In this document: positions 12,801 through 26,982 of the stretch, one piece after another
Numbering within the stretch: position 1 is the stretch's first letter
Layout: each line of letters starts with the position of its first letter
Assembly: GCF_947242115.1 (NCBI RefSeq)
Contig: NC_074712.1
Coordinates: 45,513,838 to 45,577,837, forward strand
Direction of reading: 5' to 3'
Origin: Biomphalaria glabrata
Lineage: Eukaryota; Mollusca; Gastropoda; Planorbidae
Length of the DNA: 64,000 nucleotides
Position numbers and translations under genes: made by a program
The notes under the pieces: generated by a model
The model's database searches: none
What the model was told of the DNA's origin: nothing
Seen by the model: the letters and a program-made list of their open reading frames with translations, nothing else

Positions 12801-15800
12801 TAAGTCCTCATAGCCCACAAGATTCTACCATAAGACTCTTTGATCAATGGCCAACATTCCAATCACACAGCTATCACCACAGACCATGACTTACAAACTA
12901 AGCAAAATAATCTTGTTAAAAAACAACCCAGCATGACAGAAAAAAAAAAATCACTTTTGTTATTTCCTAATGCTAGGTTGTGCTTACCTGCTTTGAGTGG
13001 CTTCTCCATCTGGGTCCTCATCTGATGGTAGACCATCATGCAATTGTTCTGGGGTTGACAAAGATTTGCCAATTTTGGATGTAACTTTTTTTACTTTCCT
13101 CCTGGCTTGTTTGTTGTCTCTCATAGTATTATTTCGAGGAGGAGGTGTACGAGTCTTTCCTAGGATAACAAAAGACGTATGTAACTTTTCAAACTATCAC
13201 ATTATATTAATTATCTTACTGAACCCATTAATGTTATTTAACTTTTGTCATACACATACCTCCATTTACTCCAGCTTCAACAAATGTCCGTATACAGTGG
13301 ACACAGCTTTCAAAGTTATGGGGAGTTACATGTGCAGCATCCCGAACTAGGAAGGTGAGGGTCTCGGCAGACTTAAGGAGTGACTTACTATCTGGATATA
13401 GAAGATTTTCATTCAGGTCAATACTGTACTGGTTAACAGGCATCCTAGGACTATGGACATCTTCTCTGTTTACCTTGTTAGAAGATAAATTTCACACAGA
13501 TAATTTACAATTTTCATTAACACAATTGACTAAATTTAGTTTGTTTGAAAACTTTTGAGAGTAATGTCAAATGACAATGACATACCATCATCCAGCTGCC
13601 ATTATCTGGTACAGGTCTCAACTCCAAGCCCAAAGGATGGTTAAGACTTGAAGGGTGTTTCTGGTTTCCATGGCGACTCTGACCTTCATACAATTCACTG
13701 TCTGATGTATAGCCCCTGTCACTGGCTTCAGATATGCCACTTAAACTTTGAACTTCACTGTCACTCTGAGCACCTGAAATGATGTAATGTTGATTTGAAC
13801 CAACAAATCTATAAAAAACAACAACTATGGAATTACACCTGAAATAAAATAGACAAATTGATAGAATATATACTCAGAAAAATTTTACAATTTTAGAATG
13901 AGATAAAAAAAAAAATATAAAGTGTTCAATTGACTTTTGTAGAATACATTCCAAGCCCGCCCGCAAAAGTCAAATTTTCGCAAAGTGGAGAGGATCTAAT
14001 TTCATATGTATACACTATGAACAGCATCGCAGAACATACCCTAAACTTTAAACCCATAAATAATTTCCGCAAAGTTTGATGTTGATGTATTTATTTTTTC
14101 CCACATACTGTACATATACATTGGGCAGTCACAGGAAAACCTGTAGTGTAAAATAAAAGTAGCAGAGCCGAGGGTCACAGGAAAACCTGTGGTGTAAAAA
14201 AAGAACCAATAGTATTTTTTTTTTACATAAATATATTTTGAAAACCCCTGGTAAAGACATCTGCAAACGTTGGATCCAGCGAAAGTCAAGGGACCTCTGT
14301 AATAGACATTAGCAGGTTCTGTGATATTACAAACTTTGCACTCCTTATTTTTATGCTAAAAGACACTGTTTTATAAATGTCACTTGCTTTTTGGAAATTA
14401 AATAGAGTTAGATGTGAACTAGACAAGTTGTGTCCCAGAAATTGAGCTAGTCATTGCTCAATCACAGACTGTATCACATTTAAATAATAGTTCAGAGCTG
14501 TAGTTATGAATGTTTTACAATGATTTAACTTAGATTTGATTTTGAACTATGAAACTAATCTATAATATATATGCAAGGGCTCTCATTCGTCGACTTACCT
14601 ATCTATCACTAATTTTCCCACTAGTCGTGGACAACAAACAACTAGAACAACTAATCCATTTTCATGATTGAAACCGCAGAGGTAGAATTTAACAATTTTT
14701 TATTCACAATTGTTTTTTTATGTTTATGTTTAAGCTGTCATATTAAAAAGTAAAAGATTAAAGTTCCATTTTTAAGCACTATTTAAACTCTTTTTGTGCC
14801 TAAATTTCAATAGCACTCCTTGGCATGAAACTTGCTTTTGTAGACACTGTATAAAACAATCAATTTGATATTTCTATTTTTGTTAAGAGAACACTATATG
14901 CCAAAATAAATGTTGTGTTGGGAATGGGAAGGGGGAATTCCAATGGAGCCTTCAGAAAATGCATTTTCCCCTATAAGCCTGAAACCAATGGTCCAACAAA
15001 TGTTTGTTATATCTAATACCTGAATGTTTGTTATATCTAATACCTGAATGTTTGTTATATCTAATACCATACATTGCTTTGCCTGCTGATTTAAGGGTGA
15101 AAAAAAACTGAGATTGTACATAGTGGATAAGTAAAAATGATACTAGAATTCATGGGACCAATGCACATGTGCGAATCAGGGGTGTGTGTTATAAAGCGGC
15201 TCAAACCAAAACAAGTCAAAAATTTATGTCAGAGAAATTATGATGCACAAGGAGGAAAAAATAATAATTTAGCTTCCAGCGAGAGAAAGTCTACTACACT
15301 TCCTAAAAACAAATGTAACTTCCTCAGAATAAGTCTCATTATTTCATGATCTGCACAGCCTTCAACTATTTTATGCTCTACTTTTTATATGTATATGAAT
15401 TTTAAGAGAATTAACCTGCATCATTGATGACTTCTGTAAGATCCACATCAGCACATACTTGCATGACTGGTGGTAAGTTTGCCCCAGCACCAGCTACTTC
15501 TAACAATGTGAACAATGTATACCAATCTCGACTTGTGTGAATATTTGCTGCATTTGTTTTCAATAAGTCTTGCAATCCATAGGAGATCTTACAAAAACAA
15601 AAACACAGCAATACATTTGTTACTAAGAGAGTGGAAGTCATTTAAAGCAAGAATTTCATAACAACTAACCATTCATCATTTAAAACTAACAAGAGCATTT
15701 CAATTTTTCATGAATGGTTAAGTTTGAGATTTGATAAAACTGACTCTATATTATGCATTAGAAACACTAATTATGTACTATGCATACATATTCTTACCTG

Positions 15801-18800
15801 TCGGCACAAACTTTGTATAACATTGGGTTTCATCATAAGCAAAATTCTGAGAGAAGTCAAAACTTGGGATGCTATTTCTTCTCTGCGCAATAACCTAATA
15901 GATATTCTTAACAGACCCACCACAGCCCTCTCTACAAGGAATGAATGAGAGTTACTATTTACGATGACGTTATAGAAATGATCTCTCACTGCTTGCCAAA
16001 CAGGAACAATGCGATCTCTAAAGAAAAAAAAGCATGAAACATCACTAAATCATTTGAAAAATATTTTTCAAGAAAATATAATAACTGAGATCTACAAAAA
16101 AACACACAAAAAAATTAAAAAAAAGAATAAATCTATGTTGAATTAAAAAGGTGATCAGATACAAATATACATGTTCCAACCTGTTTTGTAAAACAACTCT
16201 GACGAGAATTTCAAGGAAGAAAACACAAGCGTCTTCATCGTAAAGACCATTCATACTTCCTTGGTCTTCTGTTCCTTGTCGGATGGAAACTAGTGACTGA
16301 AAAGAAGCATTTCAAAAATTTTTGGGAATGAGCTTTTTTTTTTAAAAAAAAAATTAGAGCTTTTTATTTCGAAATCCTACTTTAATTGTTAAACTATTTT
16401 GTCCAATGTTCTTACTTTGACCAGTTCCTGGAGAGAATCTTCTCTCAAAAATTTACTGTCTATGATGAGTTGATCTAGTTGGCAATCTTTGATACAAGCA
16501 GCAGCAGTTTTGCTGGCTTCCAAGTCTTCAACACTAGGACTTTTAGTACTAGCAGATTCAGAGAGTGTAAAGTAGGACACAAAACTACTGAGTACTCCGG
16601 TATCTGACCTGCACATACAAATAACTTCATACATGAAATAAAAAACATAAAACAAATGTATACATATCATACATTAATAAATATTTAATTAAACAAAAAA
16701 ATCCAGAAAAATGAAAAAAAAAAAAAAATATTGCAAACTTTCTTCCTAAGCCTACCTTGTCATGGCTGTAGATTCTTCTCTAATAATTGATATTTTCCCT
16801 GATGTATCCACAAAGTCTTCCACCTTAAATAGAATAAATTATAGAACATAGAAAACTGTCTGAAATATGATTCCGCAATATTTGAAATTGAATTACAGGC
16901 ATTATTTAGTTGAAAATAGACTTGAAAGTAATTAAGGATATTTTAGCATTACCCGGGGGTATTTAAATAAATTTTGAATTTCACTTTTTAAACAAATAGT
17001 TTCATCTGTAAATGAGAGACAGAGGTGTAATAACTCATATCATCTCCACAATTAGGGTAAAAAAATTTCAGTGAGAACTTTCAACAAATTTGCCATGAAA
17101 CAAAATTGACTTTAGAATTCAGACCAAATGTTAAAGAAAAAAACAAAAAAAAAAAAACTATAGCAAATGGCCTACCTCCACCATAGTTTTAGGTAATAAC
17201 TTAGCTCTAAACAGCTGCAGCATGCAATCTAATATATTTTTCCAGCCCTCTCGTAGAATGTCTCCATGTCGATGTGCCAAACCAAAAACAGTTCGTGCTG
17301 CTAGCTGAGCTTTGAAATTATTACCAAATGACACTGGTATGGTATCAGGGCTCTAGTGAATATAAAGTAAAAACACAAGATTAGGCAATAGGCTTAGACA
17401 TATTTCCTTTAAAAAGGGAACATTTTTTTTTTAAATGCATATGTAAATATTTGAAAAAGCATTTTCAAAAGAAAAATAAAGTACCTCCACAGCACTAAGT
17501 AGTGTTGTAAATTTGCAGAGAGAGATAACCAAGTTGTCAAAAACATCACTCATACCAAAATGAGCTGAAATCATGGCACATTTCCTGCAAAGAAAAAAAA
17601 GCTTTTTTGATCTAAAATATAATAAACATCTGTTACTTTATTGTTAAGTGTTAAAACATAAAACAAGCACATGAGAGATTTTTTTTCTAAAAACATCAGA
17701 TGAAGTTGATTTTCCAAATTAATTATTTTCAACAAGTTTCAATTTATAGCAAATAGACTGTCTTAGATCTATATACAATTATGATGAACCAATAATAAAT
17801 CAAACAAAAAAAATTAAAATATTAATTTAAAAATCACATAGTAGAACATCAATTAGGATAAATCATTTTGTATTATAATGTTTACAAACATTTTTAAGTA
17901 AAGGCGTAATACCTGAAACCAGAGGTAGCTTTCTGTACAATAGCCTCATCTGAGCTCTTGTCAAACACAAATGACAGAGCAGCTACTGTTGGGCCCCAGA
18001 TAAGTGTGAAGAGTTCATGATCAAATGCACCAGTAGGGGCATGGAAAAATACACTCTCTTTGGAAGAGCCTCTGTGCAATAGAAGCTGAAGAGAAAAAGT
18101 TCTTAAAAACTTTACATTTTGACAAAGAAAGTGATAATTACAATCCACAGTTCTAAAGGACTAAAAAAATTAGTACTTCAGAGAAAATCAACATACCCAT
18201 GCCTTAGATAGATTGGCTTATTTCTTTAAAATTTCTTAATATACAATATAATAAATTTATGATAAACATATCACAAGATCACAGGGCTCCTATATGCCTT
18301 CCTGTACCAGGATAAAGAAGAGACAGACAGAGAAATAATGGGAAAATAACATAAAAGAATAGATGGGCCTGCCATTGAAAGAAATTCTATCCATGGTATA
18401 AGACAGGCAGGAATGACGGTCAACAGATCTTATGTAGTGCCAAAAAGACTAAGGGATCATATAATAAAAAAATGTCTATAGTGTAACTTACTTTCCAAAG
18501 ATAGTTTTCCTTAACAAGGCCACTGTGTTCAGCAGGCATGACTATTTCTTCATTCCTAGCCACAAGAATAAGTCAGTATTAATAATATTTTTCTAGTCAC
18601 TAACAATTCTGCATTCAGTTCTATAACACAAAAGGAATTCTATGTTCAGTTCTATAATACAAAAGTAATATAAACTAAAATATAAAACTATGCTGACCTT
18701 ATTGCTTGGAAAATGTCATGAAGCATATCTTGATCAAAATCTTTACCACCATTTACTTTTGTTAGGTTTCTTTTGAAATCCTAAGATAGGAAATATCAAA

Positions 18801-21800
18801 TAAAATATTACCATTAAATAGTGGATGAGTTCATAAAAAATGTTATACAAAAAAGCGAATAAAAGTAAATCTTTAACACAAATTTGGATAAAACTATTTC
18901 TCTTACCTCACTTGTCATTGGCACATTCTGTTTCTTAGCATTGTGGTTGTGTTGGTCAACATTTAACATGATCACAGCATAGGTCAAGGTGAAGGCTGCA
19001 TCCACATTATGAAATGGCTCACCATTACTTTTCTAAAAATAATCAACAAATCAAGGGGATGACAAATAATAGGAATAAAAAGTATGTAATTTAAAATAAT
19101 TGATGAGAAATAAATGTAAAAAAATAAAGATTAAATTTTTAGACAAAACTAGTAAGTTTGTTTCTTTACATGCCAATGCTCAGCAAAGTGTTCCATCAAC
19201 CAGGCAATAACTGGTGCCTCTCCTGGCATACGAAAAGATTCAAGGTACATGCGAAGTGCTTCATCAACACGAGTGTCTTCAAAGTTGAATGATCTAAAAG
19301 GAGCAAGAACACCAGTAAACATTTACCAACTATGATCAGGGTTCAGTGATTCATTTAAAAAATGGTTACAATTGAAATCTCTAAAGGAAAAATAAAGTGC
19401 CTTCTGCCAAATTTAAGATCCAGTAATTCCATTCCTTCTGGAGGTTGGTTTATTGGATGATGTGCTGGCTAAATGTTTTATTAACTGTTGGCGAGAGCAA
19501 CAGGTCAACCAACAATACATTATGAGACCCAAACGAAAATTGAAATGCTCATCTGACTTAAACACATCAAATTTTAACACTTTAAAGGCCATGTTAAGCA
19601 ATAAAAAAAATAGTGTGGCTACACCAGTCGGCCTAAAGAATTACATCAAAAGAGATAAACTTGCCTAATAAATTGCTCATCCTATCAAATACAAACAATA
19701 CTACTCTAAAAACACAACTAGACTATTAAACAACCCAAAATCATCATGTCCAAAGAAATGATACCCCCAGGCTCCTCAGTCAAATTAAGCCTACAAAAAA
19801 GAGCCTATATTTTAGAATAAAAAAGTTGGCTAGAATAAGAAGAATCCTAGTCAATACGCACTGTACAAAGGCTTCCAACACTTGTTTGTTTTTCTTGTCG
19901 CTAATGTATTCTCCAATTTGTTTCTTGTCAAGTCTGTGATTCTCTCTAAAAAATGCCACCACCTCTGTTGGATTTAAAGGTTTTGATAATAAACCTTGCT
20001 CTTGTAGGTACTGCAAGCCTTTAGATGGTTTAATGTTAAACTGTTCAGTGCCCATCTGATAAATCTGTAATAATTTAAACGAACAAAAACTTTTCAATTT
20101 GATTCAGAACAAGTAAAAAACAAAATAAAATAAAATACAAAGTTTAAAAAGTTAGAACATAACCTTCTTTTTATGCTTGAGTTCCATAAGTTCTGCATGT
20201 GTTGGAATCTTGCTGGATACTTTAGCCATTCTGTTAGGTTTTATAAATGGACCTTTCTTGGTATCCTTCCCCTTGATGGCTTTATTAGAAGTATCTGGAA
20301 TAAAATAAAAAGAATCAAATGGGGACCTTAAAATAAGATTAACACTAAATAATGCTTAATATAAGATCTCAATATCAACAGACCATTTTGTTCAATTTTG
20401 TCACAGTTTAACTTTCCACTACCATTGCCATCAGCACTGGTGGCCACTGATTTAGCAAGTGTACGAGTTTGACAATGTTGTTCAATGGAGTCAATCACAG
20501 TTAGCAAAGCATCCAATGACAATAGATGAATTGTAAACAAACCAGATACTGGGAATGCATTCTAAAAGAAAAAAATTAAACTCTTTTAACAGTTAAATTA
20601 TGCTGCATAGAGCTTTCAAATATTATAGTGTAACAAATTATTTTACATAAAATGAAAATAGATTAAGGAAATGCAAATTTTTCCTAAAATACATGTTTTT
20701 GTTTGCTATTTTATAAGTACTTGTACTGTACCTTAGATAAAAGTTTGGTCATGTCATCAAACAAGTTGGAACAGTACAGATCACAATCATAGTTTAAGTA
20801 TAATTCAGTGACAAGCCCAGGTATTCTCCACATCTGAACAAGTAAGTCCAGTGCTATTTCTCTATGGTCATAGGTTATCTTTAAGCTGTCTGATATAATC
20901 AACTCACTCACTCTGATTAAATAATTCTGTAAATGGAAATTTATTTCTTTTATTAAAGCATAAGTTTAGGGAAAATGTTAAACTTAAACCCAAACTTTAT
21001 AGACTGTGTAATTCTTCAACCCAAATTAAAAAAAAACAAAACCTTTGAAAAATAATGACACAAATATTAAAGTTTAACCTATCAAGGGGGCTGAGTTGTG
21101 TTTGTTGAGCGCCAAAAAGAAACTTCTCAGATACCCTTCCCCACATGTTCACTAGAGATTGAACCACACACCAATGAGAACACTATAATCATAAAAGGTG
21201 TACCATTTTGTAGTCATAATACCAAATAAATTATATTAATTGGCTTAGCAAATTGCTAAATTTATAATGGTTGTAAACTTACATGTAAATACATTTACCA
21301 TGACATAGTAGTGGGGAAAAAATGCTTTTGAATTTGAAAAAATGTCAAATTAAAGAAAAATTCAATAAAAACAAAGTTCATATCAAAATTTATTTTTTTG
21401 TAAAACAACATTTAAATCAGTATTCCATTCAATGGGTTAGTTAATAAATGTAAAAAATATTTTAAAATGAGTCATAGATACTTTTCCATTGTGACCTTAG
21501 ATGCAATTTTTTTTTACCAATGTGCAAATCTATGAATGAAGCTTGAGTTATTAATGAAGAAGTATGTGACCTTTTTAAAAAACTTACTCCCCAGAATTTT
21601 TTCATTTAGAAGTGGTGTATTTTTATGAAAAATCTGCTTGCATAGTTAATTTTAAAAATTAAATGGTTCACTTTTGGAAAAGAAAAAAGTAGCTGTTGCT
21701 TCAGAACTTTGAAAGGTCTAAAATATCATGATATCCGATTTTAATTTTCTTTTCTAGTTTATGAGATCTAAATGGGCAGATGGACGGACATAACACACAA

Positions 21801-24800
21801 AACTAATAGTGGCTAATTCCACTTTCTGGGGTCACTAAAAAACTGGAAGAGGTCAAGTTTTACTAATAAATTTTAGACAGTAGGCAAAGACTGACATAAA
21901 GATGTAGACTAAATTTAAGATTTGTTAATAGGAACTGAACTAACAGAAACAAAAAAAGGCCAACTAAATCATGATAGGTAGCTGATATTTATTGTCTTAG
22001 GATGTTACTAAGACCATTACCAACAATGTCAGAGCTACCCGCCAACAGAGCAGAAATATTCATGCTTAGAATAATTGAGTCTTTATTAATGACAAAATAA
22101 AGCCATGAAATTATTTCAATATTTACCTCTAGTTGGAATTTCAAGTGTGATCTCATAGATTCAAACAAGAGGAAGCTCAGTCGCAATGAGGCAGCAAATA
22201 GTGTTAATCTTTCTGACTGTAAGAGCTTAAAGAAGAACCAACATTTTATCAAAGAGCAAACAATTTTTTTTTTGTTCAAACACTAATCTACATATAATAT
22301 ACATTGTTTGGCCAAATTAGTAATTTCATTTCATACAATCTCACCATAGACAGATTGCGACTCAGCTCATCCTTAACCAAGTACAACAGGGAATTGTAAC
22401 AGCTAATATGATCAGCTGCTGTTTCCAGGGCAACAATGAGAAGGCTCAAACCCATGTGTATCATGACATCTGTGTTATGGCGATCCAGTGGATTGGTGAG
22501 AGATACAAGAAACCTGAATAGCTCACGGACACAAGGTAGACCATATGGAATTAGAGACACTGGACCAACTGTGAAAATATTGTACATTTTGGTGAAGCTT
22601 AACCAATATTAAAACTTACACAGCAATGGGAAAGATAGAATAGTTATGTTTTAGCATTTATATTACACTAGATACAAGTCACACAAATATTATAATTTAT
22701 CAAGCAATGGAAAAGATAGAATATTTATATTACATTAGACATAAGTAATGCCCGGAAAAAGGGGGGGGGGGGGGGGGGATTTTAACAGATTTTAGGATAT
22801 TAGGAGAAATAGAACTTTATATATAGGTGGAAGAGAGCAATGCATGTAAATGTCATGGTCATATTTTGTTTTCTGTTTCATTCAAGGTAATATAAAGTTT
22901 TATTCTACTTCAAAATATTGTAACTTAAACTAGTATAGATTAAATGACACTAATTAAGATAATTTTTCTAATCTTAGTAGAGTTTTACAATGTAAATTTC
23001 AAATATGATTCTAGTAATTACACAGACATGAATCATTATCATTTTAAATGTGTAATTTTATGTTTTATTTATAAAACATAACAAATTTCACCTTTTAAAA
23101 TATACTTGTGTGGACAAAATCCTTAAATCAAAGTATTTAATACCATGTAAAGCAATTTGATAAAATGAAACAAGTTGAAGAGAGCAACAGATGATGTAGT
23201 TAGCTTTTACGAAATACAAATTTTTCTTTGACTCAATGATTTCTTCATACATGACTGTCATTACCTTCAACAACTTGTTGTTGTTGGTTCTGGAGAAACC
23301 GAACTCCTTTGGGGTTCACAAATTCACTTTCTTGAGTAGAAGTTGTATCAGCTGAATGAACTGATTCATTATCATCACAAGCTTCATTCTCTATGATCTG
23401 TTCTTCTAGATACAAGTCAGTCTCACTTTGAGCTTTCTGTTCAACACAATGAATGTAGCAAATTTTTTAGGGGAAACAAAAAAGTCAAATCTAAATTTTT
23501 TTTAAAGTTTAACTAATATATTGAACAATCAAAATTGGAACCCTAAATATTTGTGTAAGTGCCATGGTGTAACAAACTCCTTCTCTCTTCTTTTTTCACT
23601 TACTCTTAGTAATGATGGATCAACACACAGGGCTGTAGAACTGGGTGATTGCTGACCTACAAATGTGTAGGGTTCACTAATGTGTTCTTTTTGATCATTG
23701 TTTCGTAAGGCTTCAGCAGCAGTCTCTTCATTAACAATTACTGATACTGAGCTTTCCATTGATGCTTCATCTTTGGCTGTAGCTACCTATTAGATAATAT
23801 GGTACTGGAATCTCTTATCTTGTCATAGAAATGTTTGTTAAATGACCAAATTTTATACAACTGATAAAAGCTAAAACACTATTAGTCTAAAACAGAATAA
23901 AAGAACCATCAATACTGTACCTCAAATGTTTTGGTGATGTCTATAACTCTATCTTCAGGACCACAGCCAGGTGTAGTAGCAAGACATTCTGTTACTATGT
24001 GTTCAACTTCTCCTTGAGATTCATTATTAGATGATTTGAATTCAATGACTTCTGAAGTTTCTGTTATGGTTGGTTGTGAATGCACTGTCTCCTGTGTGGG
24101 TTGGGTTGAGCCATGAGTACGCTTTGTTTTTGCTTTTGGGGATTTTTTTCTTTTCCCCATTCGGGCAGGGTCAACACCACCAGTTCTCATCTTCAACTGA
24201 AATAATTGAATGATTTATAAAATGCACTATTGATCTTTGATCCTTTTTTATTTTCCACAAATGATATCTAATATACTGTAATATTTGAAGAGATTTAAAA
24301 CCCTAGGTCACTTGAAGTCTCAAAACTAGCCTACCTAGAATGATACAAATTAAAAGGATAACCAACTTTTTTATTTATGTTTGTAATCCACTTTGGATCT
24401 TCTTTAAAACATGGCAGTCTTGTGAAGAGTAGGTGTACCATATCTCTGAGCGTGTTTTCAGCAGATTTCCTCAACAACTCTGGAAAGATACATGCATTTT
24501 AATAAGTCTTTTAAAAAATCTACACCTTTATCAACATGGCGACAATGAAAATGTTACTTACCACTGAGTTTCATTTCAAAGCAAATTCTAAAACAAGATT
24601 GCATTATTTCACACACAGACTCATTTGTAAGCAGCACACCAGCTTTACAAAGAAGCAAGGTCCGCAATACCTGCAACAAAAAATGAGTGCAGATACAAAT
24701 TGATTCAATGAAAGCCTCACAAGACAACATTAAACTAAAGACAAATATTGATTACCCTATTCACATAAAAATCTTGCCATAACACTGAAGATGACTATAT

Positions 24801-26443
24801 ATATATATATATATATATATTTCTAAGATTTGCCTAAACAAAATGATTTTTTTTTAAAAATCAGTGATGGGAACAAATTTTGTAAACCCACTTTTTTAAC
24901 CAGCGTATCGTGGCAACCCAAAGTAAAGAGTTGCTGAATTCTTTGTAAAAATAATTATATTGAATATAATTACGTTGAATGTTTTACTGCACACATACAC
25001 ACAAAATGCATACAAGGAACTACTGTTTGTACACTTAGATGGTAGAACTTTGACAGACTTTTTTTCTGCACTTGGCATCTAGCTTTATATCTGTTCCAGG
25101 CAGTCTAACATTTAATGATATATTAATGCTTTTTAAAACTGGTATTGTTACAACTTCTCTACCAAACAGCTATAAGGAAAACATGCTCAACTTCTAACAA
25201 TTCTTAATGAGTATGAGCTTAACTTCTGTTAGTTTCTCTAGTTATTAAACTGAATAAATGAAAAAGAACTCTTTCACTCAAAATGCTGAAACAAACACTA
25301 TGAGAATCTCTGCTTAATTCTTAAGCAGCAGCAATAATAAATTTAGAGTGAGAAAAAAAAATTAAGGCTTACTTTGACCTGCATGACACACATTTATGCT
25401 GGGATATAATATATGTGCAAATGATATCAGCCTTTTTGGGGAGGGGGGGGGGGGGCGAAATTTATTGCGGACAAAAATCTGATTTTTTTTTTGCTAGAAA
25501 TGAGTCTAATGAAATATCAGGATTTCCTTATATATTAGGAAAATTCCCATCACTGTTAAATTCATAGAGTAATTACACAATCATCTCTATGAAATAAACA
25601 AAAAAAAAATATTAAAGATTACTTTAGAAGCAATCTTAATTTGTTTATTTCAACATTATACAAGACAAAATAAACAGGAGCTTTAAAACTCATACATAAA
25701 GTATCTTCATGAGAATGACTTCATCTGATGAGGGATCGGTTCCAACAAATCTTGCATGAGTGACAGCATCAGCTATATTTTCTATTGCAGGAGCAGCCAT
25801 CTCACATGAGGGATCTGAGAATTTAATTTTGCAAAGAGCAAATATAATAATTATCTACCCTAATCAGACTAGCATAAACTAAAATTTCTTGCCTTTAAAA
25901 ACAAATATAAACTTCCTAAACAAGAAAGTATTCACCAATCAATCCATATGTTAAAAACTTATTGACTGAAGTGAGTGCCAATCCAGTGATAGGTCCTGTG
26001 GTATCCTCTGATCGTATAACTTCAAGAAATGGGCTTAAAAAAGCATTTGGCTCAATGTCATTTAATTCTGTTGAAAAATATTTTCTAGAATTAATATTTA
26101 AACTAAGCATAGAAAAAAATCTTTCAAAGTTTGCTCCTATTTGAACATAAATTGTACTATCTTACCAGTAATATTGTTAAGAAGCTCTTTAAGTTGAAAA
26201 AAGGAGCTTTGCAAACAGTCTCCTTCATCTTCTTGCTACAAAATGAGACAAAAATATTTTTATGATGTTTATGATTAAAAAAAAATAATTACATAACTAA
26301 TATTATTTAGGAGTATTTCAAAATGCCACACTTACATGTCGCACATGTCGACCATGAGTACTATAGCGAGATGTTCTTCTCATAGCTGTTATGAGTAATG
26401 AAATCTCACCTTGTACAATGTAGATACCGTTGGTAAGAGCCAT
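9883..26443 (-). CDS. GBF1: GBF1, Golgi-specific brefeldin A-resistance guanine nucleotide exchange factor 1
   Basis: Activates ARF-family GTPases at cis-Golgi/ERGIC membranes for COPI recruitment. I traced 37 coding exons: 26336-26443, 26166-26235, 25936-26067, 25696-25814, 24562-24670, 24367-24479, 23921-24196, 23604-23786, 23265-23436, 22345-22568, 22127-22216, 20732-20926, 20384-20561, 20164-20294, 19862-20064, 19170-19293, 18907-19032, 18698-18780, 18492-18555, 17913-18085, 17485-17584, 17176-17352, 16756-16823, 16416-16608, 16181-16296, 15798-16017, 15416-15587, 13586-13773, 13260-13473, 12988-13159, 12241-12476, 11870-12000, 11671-11772, 11458-11571, 10955-11123, 10633-10821, 9883-9992. 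They sum to 5,544 nt, 1,847 aa (human about 1,859). DCB/HUS domains come first, with HUS box NYDC near residue 577. The Sec7 domain spans about 703-890, with catalytic Glu793 in [10 protein letters not shown] and Met831 in YAVIMLN. HDS-type helical repeats and a Pro/Ser-rich tail follow. The ATG directly follows a splice acceptor (TTTTCCTAG), so the 5' UTR is in an upstream exon. Exon limits may be off by a few bases where two AG or GT sites compete. Confidence 0.96.
10075..10200 (-). repeat. Old SINE fragment in the last GBF1 intron
   Basis: CATGTGGCAAGCACATCGACC and GTGGATTCAGAGATATCCC parallel the body of the SINE at 26983-27246 (ATGTGGCCAGCACAACGACC and GTGGACTCAGAGGCGCCC). Strong divergence suggests an old copy. 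Confidence 0.4.
12740..12780 (-). repeat. SINE 3' tail fragment in a GBF1 intron
   Basis: AAAGTTCCCTTTAAGAC followed by TGTGGTCTATAG matches the 3' tail of the SINE family at 26983-27246. The head is absent. Confidence 0.45.
13930..14305 (-). mobile_element. Possible pogo/Tigger-like MITE in a GBF1 intron
   Basis: The right end read on the minus strand is CAGAGGTCCCTTGACTTTCG. Inside are CCCGCAAAAGTC and TTTTCGCAAAGTGGAGAGG, sequence typical of decayed pogo-type elements. No matching left terminus is visible, so the copy is truncated or the call is wrong. A 25-nt segment beginning GTCACAGGAAAACCTGT is repeated at about 14128 and 14175. Confidence 0.3.
15001..15068. repeat. 24-bp tandem repeat, about 2.8 copies
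   Basis: Direct head-to-tail copies of a unit starting TGTTTGTTATATCTAATACC, identical between copies, within a GBF1 intron. Its uniformity indicates recent slippage or duplication. Confidence 0.85.
18285..18480 (+). mobile_element. LINE C-terminal fragment in a GBF1 intron
   Basis: The plus strand encodes [11 protein letters not shown] and then DRQE with interruptions. This resembles the terminal segment of common snail endonuclease/reverse transcriptase LINEs ([11 protein letters not shown] followed by an acidic DRxEWR segment). Stops interrupt it and only the far 3' end is present. Confidence 0.45.
21078..21205 (+). repeat. tRNA-derived SINE body fragment (family 2)
   Basis: AAGGGGGCTGAGTTGTGTTTG, then AACTTCTCAGATACCC and AGAGATTGAACCACA match the SINE copies at 41243-41455 and 62586-62745. 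It lies in the 1.2-kb GBF1 intron 20927-22126. The tRNA-like head is missing. Confidence 0.55.
22761..22778 (+). repeat. Poly-G tract
   Basis: About 18 consecutive G in a GBF1 intron. Similar tracts occur near 25441, 35617, 44390, 44961 and 48134. The length is likely polymorphic and prone to sequencing error. Confidence 0.8.
24798..24822. repeat. (TA)n microsatellite
   Basis: Simple TA dinucleotide run in a GBF1 intron. Longer runs are at 53874-53902 and 59501-59570. Confidence 0.8.
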
Positions 26444-26982
26444 CTAGGAAAAGAAGAGAAGTGATATTTATTGCTGATATATGCATAAAACAAACCATAT
26501 CTAAATCCACAAGATGTGTACACCATAAGGTCTACTGACTTCATTTCAATTACAATTTAAAATTTTTATTAGGATTTTTTTTTTTACTAATTCATAAGTG
26601 CAAAATATTTTGCACAATATCAGAAAAGTTAAAATGGCACTCATGTCAAAATCATGATATTTAATAATGATAAATGCACTTGTAAAGAAATCTAAGTAGG
26701 TGGAAGGCAAGAACACTGTAATGACTTTTATCCAAATCTAGATTGAAAAATACAAGCTTTTATTTTTTTTTTAAAGTGCTTAAGTCTAAAAATGCAAATG
26801 TATGTCAAGAAATAATGCATTCTTCATAATCAAGAAAAAAACAACAACAAAAGTTCAACAGAAAACTGGTTAGATTCTTGTTTTTAAATGCTTATATGAC
26901 ATAGAGATTCTGCACTTACTTACTAGAGATCTTATGACCTACTTATGAATGAAATGTTAGTTCAATACACAAATGATGGTGT

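Noticed and set aside
12840-13558. Plus-strand ORFs opposite GBF1 exons (61-117 residues)
   Set aside because: They are antisense shadows of GBF1 exons 29 and 30 with no independent similarity.
15001-15068. Short regularly repeated unit considered as a CRISPR-like array
   Set aside because: The copies are contiguous with no spacers, and the setting is a eukaryotic intron.
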